Assembly (NCBI GenBank): GCA_963638105.1
Contig: CAVHPP010000011.1
Location: 1 to 60,814 of the forward strand
DNA: 60,814 bases
From: CAG-217 sp963638105
GTDB lineage: Bacteria; Bacillota; Clostridia; Oscillospirales; Acutalibacteraceae
Direction: 5' to 3'
In this document: positions 17,024 to 24,441 of the stretch, one piece after another
Layout: the number at the start of each line of letters is the position of its first letter
Position numbering within the stretch: the first letter of the stretch is position 1
The notes under the pieces: model-generated
The model's database searches: none
What the model saw: the letters and a program-made list of their open reading frames with translations, nothing else
What the model was told of the DNA's origin: nothing
Program-made: the position numbers and the translations under genes

Positions 17024-19510
17024 TTAAATATCCAGCCGCTTGAGTCGCGTGATCAGCAACACAAACAGACTCCATACCCCTTGAAAAATCAAAATATTCA
17101 GTGTGGTCAGCTGACTGTAACCGCCGATCACCGCCAGGAGCGCTACCACGGCAAAGCCGATGACGCAGCCAAAGGAGATCAGCACCGCCAAGACGGTCTG
17201 CATATCCTCTAAAGTCTCCGCTCCGCGCATCACGCTGATAAAGCCAAGGGCCGAACCGTCGTGCACCGCGTCTGCCGGCGACTTCTCCACATGCAGGTCG
17301 CTGTACTTCTCAAACACCCGACCGCTGGAGGAATTCATCACCCGCACATACCCGGCCGGCAAGTGGAACAGCTCTGCCACGCTGTCCTCATTGATATACG
17401 GATCACAGCTGTGGAGTAAAATGGTCATGCCGCTTTTTTCAAGTTTCTTCAGTGCGTGCTCCATCTTAGTATTGCCGGAATAGCTGACAATAAACATGGC
17501 CATGATTTTGCCGGCCACTGCCAAATATAGCGCCTTGCGCCCTTTGCGGGTGTATTTCTCCTCGTACGCCTGCTTGGGCACCGCAATATCGTGATTGATC
17601 AGCAGATCTCGATTGCCTACCAAAATTTTCTTTTTATAAATCCAGGCGGAGGTGCCCATTTTGTCCTCATACAGCACCCCGTCCACCTCCGGCAAAATGG
17701 ACTGCTTGCCTACGATCGCGTCGTCAAACACATACGCCAGCGGGCTTTTCGTCTTAATGATCACCGCGGCGGTCTGCAAAATCACATCGTCGATCTTGGC
17801 ACCGTTAAACAGCTTTACCCCATGAAGGGAGCAGCTTTTGGGACCAAACAGATCGTTGGCCTCCATTACCAGCGCCCCGGCGTCATTCACCGTACCGGCA
17901 CCGGCAAAGCCGTTGACCATGGCCTTGCGCTTGGCCAGCGCCCGGGATACGCCCTGCACCGTGGTATTACTGGCCAGCAGCGACACCGCCGGCAGGGAAA
18001 TACAAAGGGCGCAGGCACCGGCGTTTACGCCCATGCCCCAATTTTTGGTCAGCAGGGACACCGCCACCAGCAACGCGCCGCTAAGCCCCAGCATAATGCA
18101 GCCGGTCGTCGCGGCGATCCGATCCGCCGGGTCCTTGCTGCACCCGATCTCTAAATAATCCGTGGGAAAGTCCGTGCGCACGCTGCTCTTGAGCACCGGG
18201 TCGCCCTGGAGCAATCCGCGGCTGATAATGGTGGCGTCCACCACATTGCGAATGGTCTCTACCGTGTACTTCTCCTGCCCGTCGGTGATGAATTCAAAAT
18301 TCTCAATCAACCGGATCAGCAGCGCCCGGCGACCCATACCGCTGAGAAACAACGACAAGGTCACCGCACTGGGCAGGACGGCCCCGCCGTCTACCAACAG
18401 ATCCGGGTTCAAATACAGCAGCACCGTGTGGGCGGCAATGAGAATGGCCGCCACGGCAATGGGAAAGTCGTAGCGCACACCGTTCTTAAAGGAAAAGCCC
18501 TGTATCAGATTGGGAATATTGGCCGCCAGCACCACACCGTACAACACCAGCACCGCAATAAAGTATGCGGTATTGGACGCCAAAAAGGACGGCAGGTACG
18601 CCGTATCCCGCAGCAGGGTCACTAAGAGCAGCAACCCCCCGGCCAACACGGTAAACACAATGCCGGTCTGTACCGCGGTCTTTTGGGCAAACAGGCGCTC
18701 CAAAATGGCGGTGCGCTCGTCCGCGTTGCGAAAATCGCTCTTGACAATGCGCCGCGGCCCCTCCTGGGCCTGCCCCTCCTCCGGGGCAAACAGGCGGAAT
18801 TTGTTGACCTTGTCCCGACGGCGTTCCTCTAAGATCCGCTCTGCCACATTCTCATCAATATTGGGCACATTCTCGATCTGGTCGTCAAAGCCCTCCAGGC
18901 GAATTTGGGCGCTCTCCTCCACTGCTTCCGTCTCCGGCTCCTCTTGCCGGGGCGTAGGCGGATTTTGGCCCAAAATACGGGTATGCTCCAGTTCCTCCAC
19001 CGCCAAAATGGTGGGGATCTCCTGCAAATCGGAGGTTTTGTCAAACTTGGATCGGCTCTTGATGGTGGCCGGTTTTTCTATAATCTCCGGTGGCTCCTTG
19101 GAATACACCCGCTCGCTGCCGGTGGTGCCGAAGAAGCTGCGCTTGCTGCCCAAGTCAGGCACCACGCCGGTCTTTTCCGTCAAGCGCACCGGGCGGGTCT
19201 TGTCTCCCACCGGGGGCACCGCCGTGGTTTTGGCGGTAGCCGAAGGCGCTGCCGGGATCACCGGGGGGCCTACCCAGGTCTTGTCGTCCACAGCCGGGCG
19301 CACCTGCGTTTTGTCCGTCACCGGCGCTGTTACCCGGGTCTTATCGTCTACGCCGGGTGCCGCCGTAACCGTGGGTTCTTTCGGCTGCGGCTCCAGCGGC
19401 GTTTGGGTAGCGTGGATCTTGTCGATGGCCGCCTCCGCCTTGCGTGCGGTTTTTTTGCGTATTTCTTCCGCCTGGCGCAGGATCTCATCTATGGTTAAAT
19501 TCTCGCTCAT
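17024..19510 (-). CDS. P-type-ATPase-like membrane protein with degenerate catalytic motifs
   Basis: An 828-residue protein without a confident family name. Residues 1-250 are soluble and open with TIDEILRQAEEIRKK. Residues 55-117 hold repeats DKTRV, DKTQV, DKTWV, DKTRPV and EKTGV; the first three are spaced exactly ten residues. After residue 270 come about eight membrane segments arranged as in heavy-metal P-type ATPases: four, an A-domain-like loop, two, a large cytoplasmic part, two. ACALCISLP sits where the CPx motif should be. The phosphorylation motif DKTGT is replaced by DLFGP (Asp553). GNRDLL, LHSCDP and VHDGSALG stand where P-type motifs normally occur, but in altered form. ATP-driven transport is therefore unlikely; a regulatory or structural role is inference. 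GGAAAG precedes the chosen ATG. Confidence 0.7.
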   Translation of the reverse strand: MSENLTIDEILRQAEEIRKKTARKAEAAIDKIHATQTPLEPQPKEPTVTAAPGVDDKTRVTAPVTDKTQVRPAVDDKTWVGPPVIPAAPSATAKTTAVPPVGDKTRPVRLTEKTGVVPDLGSKRSFFGTTGSERVYSKEPPEIIEKPATIKSRSKFDKTSDLQEIPTILAVEELEHTRILGQNPPTPRQEEPETEAVEESAQIRLEGFDDQIENVPNIDENVAERILEERRRDKVNKFRLFAPEEGQAQEGPRRIVKSDFRNADERTAILERLFAQKTAVQTGIVFTVLAGGLLLLVTLLRDTAYLPSFLASNTAYFIAVLVLYGVVLAANIPNLIQGFSFKNGVRYDFPIAVAAILIAAHTVLLYLNPDLLVDGGAVLPSAVTLSLFLSGMGRRALLIRLIENFEFITDGQEKYTVETIRNVVDATIISRGLLQGDPVLKSSVRTDFPTDYLEIGCSKDPADRIAATTGCIMLGLSGALLVAVSLLTKNWGMGVNAGACALCISLPAVSLLASNTTVQGVSRALAKRKAMVNGFAGAGTVNDAGALVMEANDLFGPKSCSLHGVKLFNGAKIDDVILQTAAVIIKTKSPLAYVFDDAIVGKQSILPEVDGVLYEDKMGTSAWIYKKKILVGNRDLLINHDIAVPKQAYEEKYTRKGRKALYLAVAGKIMAMFIVSYSGNTKMEHALKKLEKSGMTILLHSCDPYINEDSVAELFHLPAGYVRVMNSSSGRVFEKYSDLHVEKSPADAVHDGSALGFISVMRGAETLEDMQTVLAVLISFGCVIGFAVVALLAVIGGYSQLTTLNILIFQGVWSLFVLLITRLKRLDI

Positions 19511-19514
19511 ACGC

Positions 19515-20282
19515 TCACTTTCCATTCAGCCCCAGGCGCTGCCGGGTCACTTCATATATCAAAATGCCTGCCGCCACAGAGGCGTTTAGAGAGTTGACCT
19601 TGCCCTGCATGGGCAGACTGACCACTGCGTCGCAATTCTTCTTCACCAATGCGCTGACGCCGCTGCCTTCGCTGCCGATCACCAGCGCCACGCCGCCGTC
19701 AAAATTCGTTTGGCACCAGGGCGTACCGTCCATATCCGCCGCATACACCCAAATGCCCCGCTTTTTCAGTAGTTCAATGGTTTGATTCAGGTTACTGACC
19801 CGAGCCACCGGCAGGTACTCCAGTGCACCGCAGGCGGTCTTGGCCACCGTGTAGTTCAGCCCCACGCTGCGCCGCTTGGGGATCACCACCCCGTGGGCGC
19901 CGCCGGCCTCTGCGGAGCGGATAATGGCTCCCAGATTATGACCGTCCTCAATTCCGTCGCACAGCACCAAAAAAGGCGCCTCGCCCTTTTCTTCCGCCCG
20001 GTCCAGAATGGTCTCCAGCGGTACATAATCGTGGGCAGACGCCACTGCCGCAATGCCCTGATGATTGGCGTGGTCACACATAGCGTCCAGCTTGCGCCGA
20101 TCCACATATTTGACCACCACGCCCTGCTTTTTGCACTTAGCGACCAGCGGCACAATGGAGCCGGTGCGCTCGCCGTTTGCCACTAATACATGCTCAATCT
20201 CGCGGCCACCGGCCAGCAGCTCTGCCACTGCGTTGCGCCCGATCACCAGGCCGTCTGTTGTCTGTTCTGTCTCCGTTGCCAT
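19515..20282 (-). CDS. rlmB: 23S rRNA 2'-O-methyltransferase RlmB-type (TrmH/SpoU family)
   Basis: A SPOUT-class RNA 2'-O-ribose methyltransferase, probably modifying a guanosine in 23S rRNA. The 255-residue protein has an N-terminal substrate-binding domain (GLVIGRNAVAELL) and the three SPOUT motifs: DGIEDGHNLGAIIRSAEA, LVIGSEGSGVS and LPMQGKVNSLNASVAAGI. The ATG at 20282 follows GGAGAGA; the frame is open further upstream but into the promoter. It ends 4 bases before the ATG of the next gene. The exact rRNA position cannot be told from sequence alone. Confidence 0.88.
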   Translation of the reverse strand: MATETEQTTDGLVIGRNAVAELLAGGREIEHVLVANGERTGSIVPLVAKCKKQGVVVKYVDRRKLDAMCDHANHQGIAAVASAHDYVPLETILDRAEEKGEAPFLVLCDGIEDGHNLGAIIRSAEAGGAHGVVIPKRRSVGLNYTVAKTACGALEYLPVARVSNLNQTIELLKKRGIWVYAADMDGTPWCQTNFDGGVALVIGSEGSGVSALVKKNCDAVVSLPMQGKVNSLNASVAAGILIYEVTRQRLGLNGK

Positions 20283-20316
20283 GTTGTCTCTCCGTTCTCG
20301 CTGTTTTTCTACAAAC

Positions 20317-20345
20317 ATTGTACCATTTTTGCGCTCGAGGCGCAA
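20317..20345 (-). promoter_or_regulatory. Promoter of rlmB and the P-type-ATPase-like gene
   Basis: Reverse-strand TTGCGC (20345-20340) and TACAAT (20322-20317) with a 17-base spacer. Confidence 0.65.
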
Positions 20346-20357
20346 CAGGCAAAAAGC

Positions 20358-20386
20358 GGGCGTGCACTTTGCAAAAGCGCACGCCC
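20358..20386 (-). terminator. Terminator of hisH-hisF
   Basis: GGGCGTGC (20358-20365) pairs with GCACGCCC (20379-20386). On the reverse strand CTTTTTG follows. Confidence 0.8.
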
Positions 20387-20400
20387 GGACTGTATCTTCT

Positions 20401-21156
20401 TTATAACCGCACCGGCACGCCCCTGGCGTTCAAATACGCTTTCAGCTCCGGGATCGGCAATTCGTTAAAGTGGAACAGACTGGCGGCCAGCACCGCGTCT
20501 GCCTTACCGTCGGTAAAAGCGTCTAAGAAGTGCTCCGCCTTGCCTGCGCCGCCGCTGGCGATCACCGGCACGCCCACGGTCTCGCTGACCGCCCGGGTCA
20601 GCTCCAAGTCGTAGCCGGTCTTTTGACCGTCGCAGTCCATAGAGGTCAGGAGAATTTCTCCCGCGCCCCGGCGCTCCGCTTCTTTGGCCCAAGCCACCGC
20701 GTCCAGCCCGGTGGGGATACGCCCGCCGTTTAAGTACACTTCCCATCCTTGATCCCGGCGCTTGGCATCAATGGCGCACACCACACACTGGGCGCCGAAC
20801 TTGGCCGAAGCCTTACTGATCAGCTCCGGATCCCGCACCGCCGCGGAATTGACAGAAATTTTGTCCGCCCCGGCACGCAGCAGCCGGGTAAAATCCTCCA
20901 CGCTGGCAATGCCGCCGCCAACGGTAAAGGGAATGAACACCGTCTCCGCCACGCGGCGCACGATCTCTGTCATGGTGCCCCGCCCCTCGTGGGTGGCGGT
21001 AATGTCCAGCAGCACCAGCTCGTCCGCCCCCTGGGCGTCATAGGCCGCCGCACAGGCCACCGGGTCCCCGGCGTCTACCAAATCTACAAAGGAAACGCCC
21101 TTGACCACCCGGCCGTTCTTCACATCCAAGCAGGGAATAATTCGCTTTGCATACAT
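20401..21156 (-). CDS. hisF: Imidazole glycerol phosphate synthase cyclase subunit HisF
   Basis: HisF closes the imidazole ring using ammonia delivered by HisH, giving imidazole glycerol phosphate and AICAR in histidine synthesis. It is a 251-residue TIM barrel starting MYAKRIIPCLDVKNGRVVKG, with the first catalytic Asp in PCLDV and the second in CAIDAKR. TSMDCDGQKTGYD and VIASGGAGKAEHF are conserved phosphate and loop elements. The stop of hisH is one base upstream, so the two subunits are made together. Confidence 0.96.
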   Translation of the reverse strand: MYAKRIIPCLDVKNGRVVKGVSFVDLVDAGDPVACAAAYDAQGADELVLLDITATHEGRGTMTEIVRRVAETVFIPFTVGGGIASVEDFTRLLRAGADKISVNSAAVRDPELISKASAKFGAQCVVCAIDAKRRDQGWEVYLNGGRIPTGLDAVAWAKEAERRGAGEILLTSMDCDGQKTGYDLELTRAVSETVGVPVIASGGAGKAEHFLDAFTDGKADAVLAASLFHFNELPIPELKAYLNARGVPVRL

Positions 21157-21157
21157 C

Positions 21158-21772
21158 TTATTCTTCCTCCCCGCCGATAAAATTCTTCAGCAGCTGCAAG
21201 CCCGCTGCACCGCTCTTTTCCGGGTGGAACTGGGTGGCAGCCACCCGTCCCCGCTGTACCGCGCACTGAATGGGAACGCCGTACCGGGTCACACCGGCCA
21301 CTTCTTCCGGCTTGGCACCGTCCAAATAAAAGGAATGAACAAAATAGAAGTAGCTATTCTGGGCAACACCGCGAAAAATGCCGTCCGTTTGGGTCAGTTG
21401 CACATCGTTCCAGCCGATGTGGGGCACCTTCAGCCCCTGCCCGCCGGGAATGCGGCGAATGCGCCCGTCAAAAATGCCCAGGCCCGCAACGCCGGGGCTT
21501 TCTTCGCTCTCGGCAAACAGCAGTTGCAGCCCCAGGCAAATGCCCAAAAACGGTCGGCTGCCGTCTGCCGCCGCCCGCACCGTGTCTACCAACCCGCGGC
21601 TGCGCATGGCAGCCATAGCGTCGCCAAAGGCGCCTACCCCGGGCAGGATCACCCGGTCCGCCGCCAAAATCTCTGCCGGATCGGCAGTAATGCGATTGTC
21701 TGCGCCCAGAAAGTTCAGCGCCTTTTGCACGCTGGACAAATTCCCGGCGCCGTAGTCAATAATTGCAATCAT
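21158..21772 (-). CDS. hisH: Imidazole glycerol phosphate synthase glutaminase subunit HisH
   Basis: HisH hydrolyses glutamine and channels ammonia to HisF. The 204-residue class I amidotransferase has MIAIIDYGAGNLSSVQKAL at the N-terminus, the nucleophile Cys in FLGICLGLQLLF and the catalytic His in FHPEKSG. The ATG at 21772 is chosen because family members begin here. Only this pair of his genes is present; the rest of the pathway must be encoded elsewhere. Confidence 0.96.
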   Translation of the reverse strand: MIAIIDYGAGNLSSVQKALNFLGADNRITADPAEILAADRVILPGVGAFGDAMAAMRSRGLVDTVRAAADGSRPFLGICLGLQLLFAESEESPGVAGLGIFDGRIRRIPGGQGLKVPHIGWNDVQLTQTDGIFRGVAQNSYFYFVHSFYLDGAKPEEVAGVTRYGVPIQCAVQRGRVAATQFHPEKSGAAGLQLLKNFIGGEEE

Positions 21773-21801
21773 ACCTTGCGCTCCCATCTAAAACTGCTTC
21801 T

Positions 21802-21830
21802 ATTTTACCATACCCGCGCCCCCGGTGCAA
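21802..21830 (-). promoter_or_regulatory. Promoter of hisH-hisF
   Basis: Reverse-strand TTGCAC (21830-21825) and TAAAAT (21807-21802), spacer 17 bases. Confidence 0.65.
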
Positions 21831-21915
21831 CCGCTCCCCGCCGTCGCCGACCCGATTGCCGCCAAAATTCCGCCGCCAAATTCGCAAAAATGCGCCTATT
21901 TTGCACAAAAGAGAA

Positions 21916-21944
21916 TTGACAAATCCGCCCCGGAATGCTACTAT
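21916..21944 (+). promoter_or_regulatory. Promoter of tRNA-Ser
   Basis: TTGACA (21916-21921) and TACTAT (21939-21944), spacer 17 bases, about 20 bases before the tRNA. Confidence 0.75.
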
Positions 21945-21964
21945 TGTACAGCAAAACAAAATAC

Positions 21965-22055
21965 GGAGTGGTACCGAAGAGGTCATAACGGCATGGACTC
22001 GAAATCCATCGTGCGATTCGTTCGCCCGTGGGTTCAAATCCCACCCACTCCGCCA
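21965..22055 (+). tRNA. tRNA-Ser, anticodon CGA
   Basis: The acceptor stem GGAGTGG (21965-21971) pairs with CCACTCC (22045-22051); the discriminator G and an encoded CCA follow at 22053-22055. The anticodon arm ATGGA-CTCGAAA-TCCAT gives anticodon CGA, reading UCG. A long variable arm (CGTGCGATTCGTTCGCCCG region) and GGTTCAAATCC of the T arm confirm a class II serine tRNA. Confidence 0.95.
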
Positions 22056-22057
22056 AA

Positions 22058-22092
22058 AGCCCGGCAGCCCCAAGCTTGCCGGGCTTTCTTTT
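22058..22092 (+). terminator. Terminator after tRNA-Ser
   Basis: AGCCCGGCA pairs with TGCCGGGCT, followed by TTCTTTTT. Confidence 0.85.
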
Positions 22093-22132
22093 TAGCTGCA
22101 GTTCCAATTTTGCCATCGATCAGCCAAAGAAC

Positions 22133-22161
22133 TTGAAAAGCAATATACGGTACTGTATAAT
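22133..22161 (+). promoter_or_regulatory. Promoter of the unknown gene at 22227
   Basis: TTGAAA (22133-22138) and TATAAT (22156-22161), spacer 17 bases. Confidence 0.7.
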
Positions 22162-22226
22162 TAGGGTTGAAACGACTTCGTAATAAGCGAATGCCAATTC
22201 GTCGAAAAAAAGGGAACAGAAAAATC

Positions 22227-23090
22227 ATGCAGATAAAGCGCGTCAAATCCATAACACCTAAAAGCGAATATTTCCAAGAAATTCTACTCTCAGATGGAAA
22301 AAACACATTTTACAATAGTAAGAACCGTGTCTTTATTCACGACGGAAAACAAACAATGATTTTTCCCATAAAGAAATCTTATTCCTGTTTGTTTATAGAT
22401 GAATTTGCGTATGTTGTGAATGAGCATGGTCGCTTGTATTGCATAAGCTTAAAAGATCAGCACTGCACCGTGCTGCAAAAGGATTTTGGAGTTGACTGCG
22501 AATTATACAGGGTATTTGATAATAAGCTATTGGTTTCAGCAAAGCACAATGAATTCTATCGAAAAGCTTATATTATCTATCAAACTGATATTGAGGAAGT
22601 TCACTGTCACCCAAAATATTGTTGGGATATACTCGGATTAGGAAATCAAATCTATTTTGTTTCGATAAATTCACTCGAAGAGCACAATCGTGAATTGTCA
22701 ATTTATCAGTATCCCATGCGTAATGATTCAACTCCATTGTATAAAATCTCAAAGGATGTTCCTCTAACAAATTATAGTATTGAACCCAATAATGACTATA
22801 TCGCATATGCAAATGGGAAGACAATAGAAGTTTTTGATTTTTCAGGTACATCCAGGATAAAATTCAAAGCACCTGAAACCGTATATAGTATAAATTGGAT
22901 CAGCAATGGTAAATATTTTCTTATCTCTGCGATGTTCACTTTGTACATATACGATGGTGAGGATTTTTCGTTAATAAAAAAAATTGAATTTCCTAAAAGC
23001 TCCCGCTTTTTAGATGTGGAATGCAACTACGATAGTCATTATTTCTGTGCGATCACCAACGATGAAACTACATTATTCGCAGTCGATTAA
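22227..23090 (+). CDS. Unknown AT-rich gene, possible beta-propeller protein
   Basis: A 287-residue soluble protein that I do not recognise. It has no signal peptide or membrane segment. It consists largely of short beta-strand-like units, for example KNTFYNSKNRVFIHDG, NYSIEPNNDYIAYANGKTIE and WISNGKYFLISAMFTLYIYD, at 35-50 residue spacing. The second half in particular resembles WD40-like or Tol-Pal style propeller repeats. Codon use is strongly AT-rich, unlike the GC-rich neighbours, which suggests acquisition. The gene lies just after tRNA-Ser, a common insertion point. The start at 22227 is tentative; an ATG at 22167 would add 20 basic residues. Confidence 0.65.
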   Translation: MQIKRVKSITPKSEYFQEILLSDGKNTFYNSKNRVFIHDGKQTMIFPIKKSYSCLFIDEFAYVVNEHGRLYCISLKDQHCTVLQKDFGVDCELYRVFDNKLLVSAKHNEFYRKAYIIYQTDIEEVHCHPKYCWDILGLGNQIYFVSINSLEEHNRELSIYQYPMRNDSTPLYKISKDVPLTNYSIEPNNDYIAYANGKTIEVFDFSGTSRIKFKAPETVYSINWISNGKYFLISAMFTLYIYDGEDFSLIKKIEFPKSSRFLDVECNYDSHYFCAITNDETTLFAVD

Positions 23091-23350
23091 GGTCTTCGCA
23101 CATTCAATAACGAGCGAAAGATCGAATGGACTGCTGTAAACTGCACGCAGATTATGGTATATATCCTTATTTGGAACACAGACCACTGTCTAAAATTCCT
23201 GCTTTGCCCGGTGCAAGGCGGGGGTTTTGTCCGTTATTTCAAATAGAGAAGGTCGGAACGACCGCTTATGCAAAAAGCGATAATTTGGCCGCAAAAAGAG
23301 CAAGTCAAACAGACTTGCTCTTTTTCATTTCTATATTGTTGAATTGGTTT
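23091..23350. other. Non-coding tail of the AT-rich insert with hairpins
   Basis: I see no gene here. GGTCG-GAA-CGACC (23251-23263) and CGCTT/AAGCG (23264-23280 area) form small hairpins, and CCTGCTTTGC/GCAAGGCGGG near 23200-23224 ends in GGTTTTG. No copy of the tRNA-Ser 3' end is visible. Confidence 0.4.
23293..23326. terminator. Strong bidirectional terminator
   Basis: AAAAAGAGCAAGTC pairs perfectly with GACTTGCTCTTTTT around a five-base loop. It serves the reverse PfkB kinase gene and faces the insert. Confidence 0.9.
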
Positions 23351-24247
23351 TTACTCCTCTCGGCGCAGCGCTTTCAGCTCCGTGCGCAGATCGTAAGGCG
23401 CGTCATAGCAGCCAAAGGTTTCCGTAGACTTGCCGCCGGCAATATTCGCCAGTTGAATGCACTCCGCCACAGAGCAGCCGTGGTACACGCCAAACACCAG
23501 CCCGGCCAGAAAATTATCCCCTGCCCCGGTCTTATCCACCGGTGTGGCCTCCCCTGCCGGGAAGTGCTCTGTCTTGCCGTGAATGCGGGTAATGCAGCCG
23601 TCCTTGCCCACCTTAACAATGGGCTGGGCGGTGTAGTTGCACAAGGCGTCCAGCGCCGCCCGGGGGTTGTCCGTGCCGGTTAGGAGCATGGCCTCTTTAT
23701 CGTTGGGGGTAAAGAAATCCGCCAGCCGCAAAATAGGCAGGTGGTCCTCCAGGGTCTGCCCCTCCTCCCAGTGGGTATCGTACACGATCTTGGTGCCCTC
23801 CCGGGCCAATTTCTTCACTACATCCGGCCGACGAGGCGCAAAGCACACATCCGCCCCGTGGAGAAAATCGTACACCTGGGCGTCCGTGAGCAAATTCTCG
23901 CCCAGCCCAGCATCAAAGGTCATAATGGACCGATCGGAGGGAAAAGAGAACACGGAACTGAAAATCACCGGCTCCCCGTCGCCGTCGTAAAAATTGTGCA
24001 GGTTCTGCACCTTGTACTTTTGCAGCAGGGTCTCCGCCGTTTTGCTAAGCAAGCCCTGACCTAAAAAGGTGCCGTACCGCACCGGCACACCCATATTTCC
24101 CAGCCGTACCGGGGTCACGCAGGCACCCCCGCCCAGGGTCATGGAGAACCGATCCGTATAAAGCTCCTCCCCCGCTCCCGGGAACCCGGCCATGCCGGAG
24201 AAAATACAATCAATGGTCACCCGGTCAATGACAGCCACACCGTTCAT
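23351..24247 (-). CDS. PfkB-family carbohydrate or nucleoside kinase
   Basis: A 298-residue ribokinase-type sugar kinase. The ATP-site motif is TPVDKTGAGDNFLAGLVFG with the catalytic Asp in GAGD. An N-terminal GGGACVTPVRLGNMG matches the PfkB signature 1 region. KVGKDGCITRIHG is the usual strand before the active site. AAAGGAGT precedes the ATG at 24247. The substrate is undetermined: neighbours are a nucleobase permease operon and an unrelated insert, so ribokinase, fructokinase and nucleoside kinase are all possible. Confidence 0.85.
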   Translation of the reverse strand: MNGVAVIDRVTIDCIFSGMAGFPGAGEELYTDRFSMTLGGGACVTPVRLGNMGVPVRYGTFLGQGLLSKTAETLLQKYKVQNLHNFYDGDGEPVIFSSVFSFPSDRSIMTFDAGLGENLLTDAQVYDFLHGADVCFAPRRPDVVKKLAREGTKIVYDTHWEEGQTLEDHLPILRLADFFTPNDKEAMLLTGTDNPRAALDALCNYTAQPIVKVGKDGCITRIHGKTEHFPAGEATPVDKTGAGDNFLAGLVFGVYHGCSVAECIQLANIAGGKSTETFGCYDAPYDLRTELKALRREE

Positions 24248-24276
24248 TCCAAACACTCCTTTACGCACTTTTCTCT

Positions 24277-24305
24277 ATTATACCGAACCTCCGGCCGGAT
24301 TGCAA
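24277..24305 (-). promoter_or_regulatory. Promoter of the PfkB kinase gene
   Basis: Reverse-strand TTGCAA (24305-24300) and TATAAT (24282-24277), spacer 17 bases. Confidence 0.75.
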
Positions 24306-24390
24306 GTGCCGCCCCACCCGGCGGCACAAAATCCAATGCAGTGGCACCAAAGGGCACAGAATGGGCGCCAGGCCCACCCGTTCCATATAA

Positions 24391-24430
24391 AAAACCACAC
24401 GCAGGGCAGCGTGTGGTTCTTGTCTTTTAT
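24391..24430 (-). terminator. Terminator of the salvage operon
   Basis: AACCACACGC (24393-24402) pairs with GCGTGTGGTT (24409-24418). On the reverse strand TTTTTTAT follows. Confidence 0.88.
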
Positions 24431-24441
24431 GGAGATTTGGC

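Noticed and set aside
22053..23350. tRNA-targeted prophage or island with duplicated tRNA end
   Set aside because: No copy of the tRNA-Ser 3' end and no integrase gene is present; only composition supports an insert.
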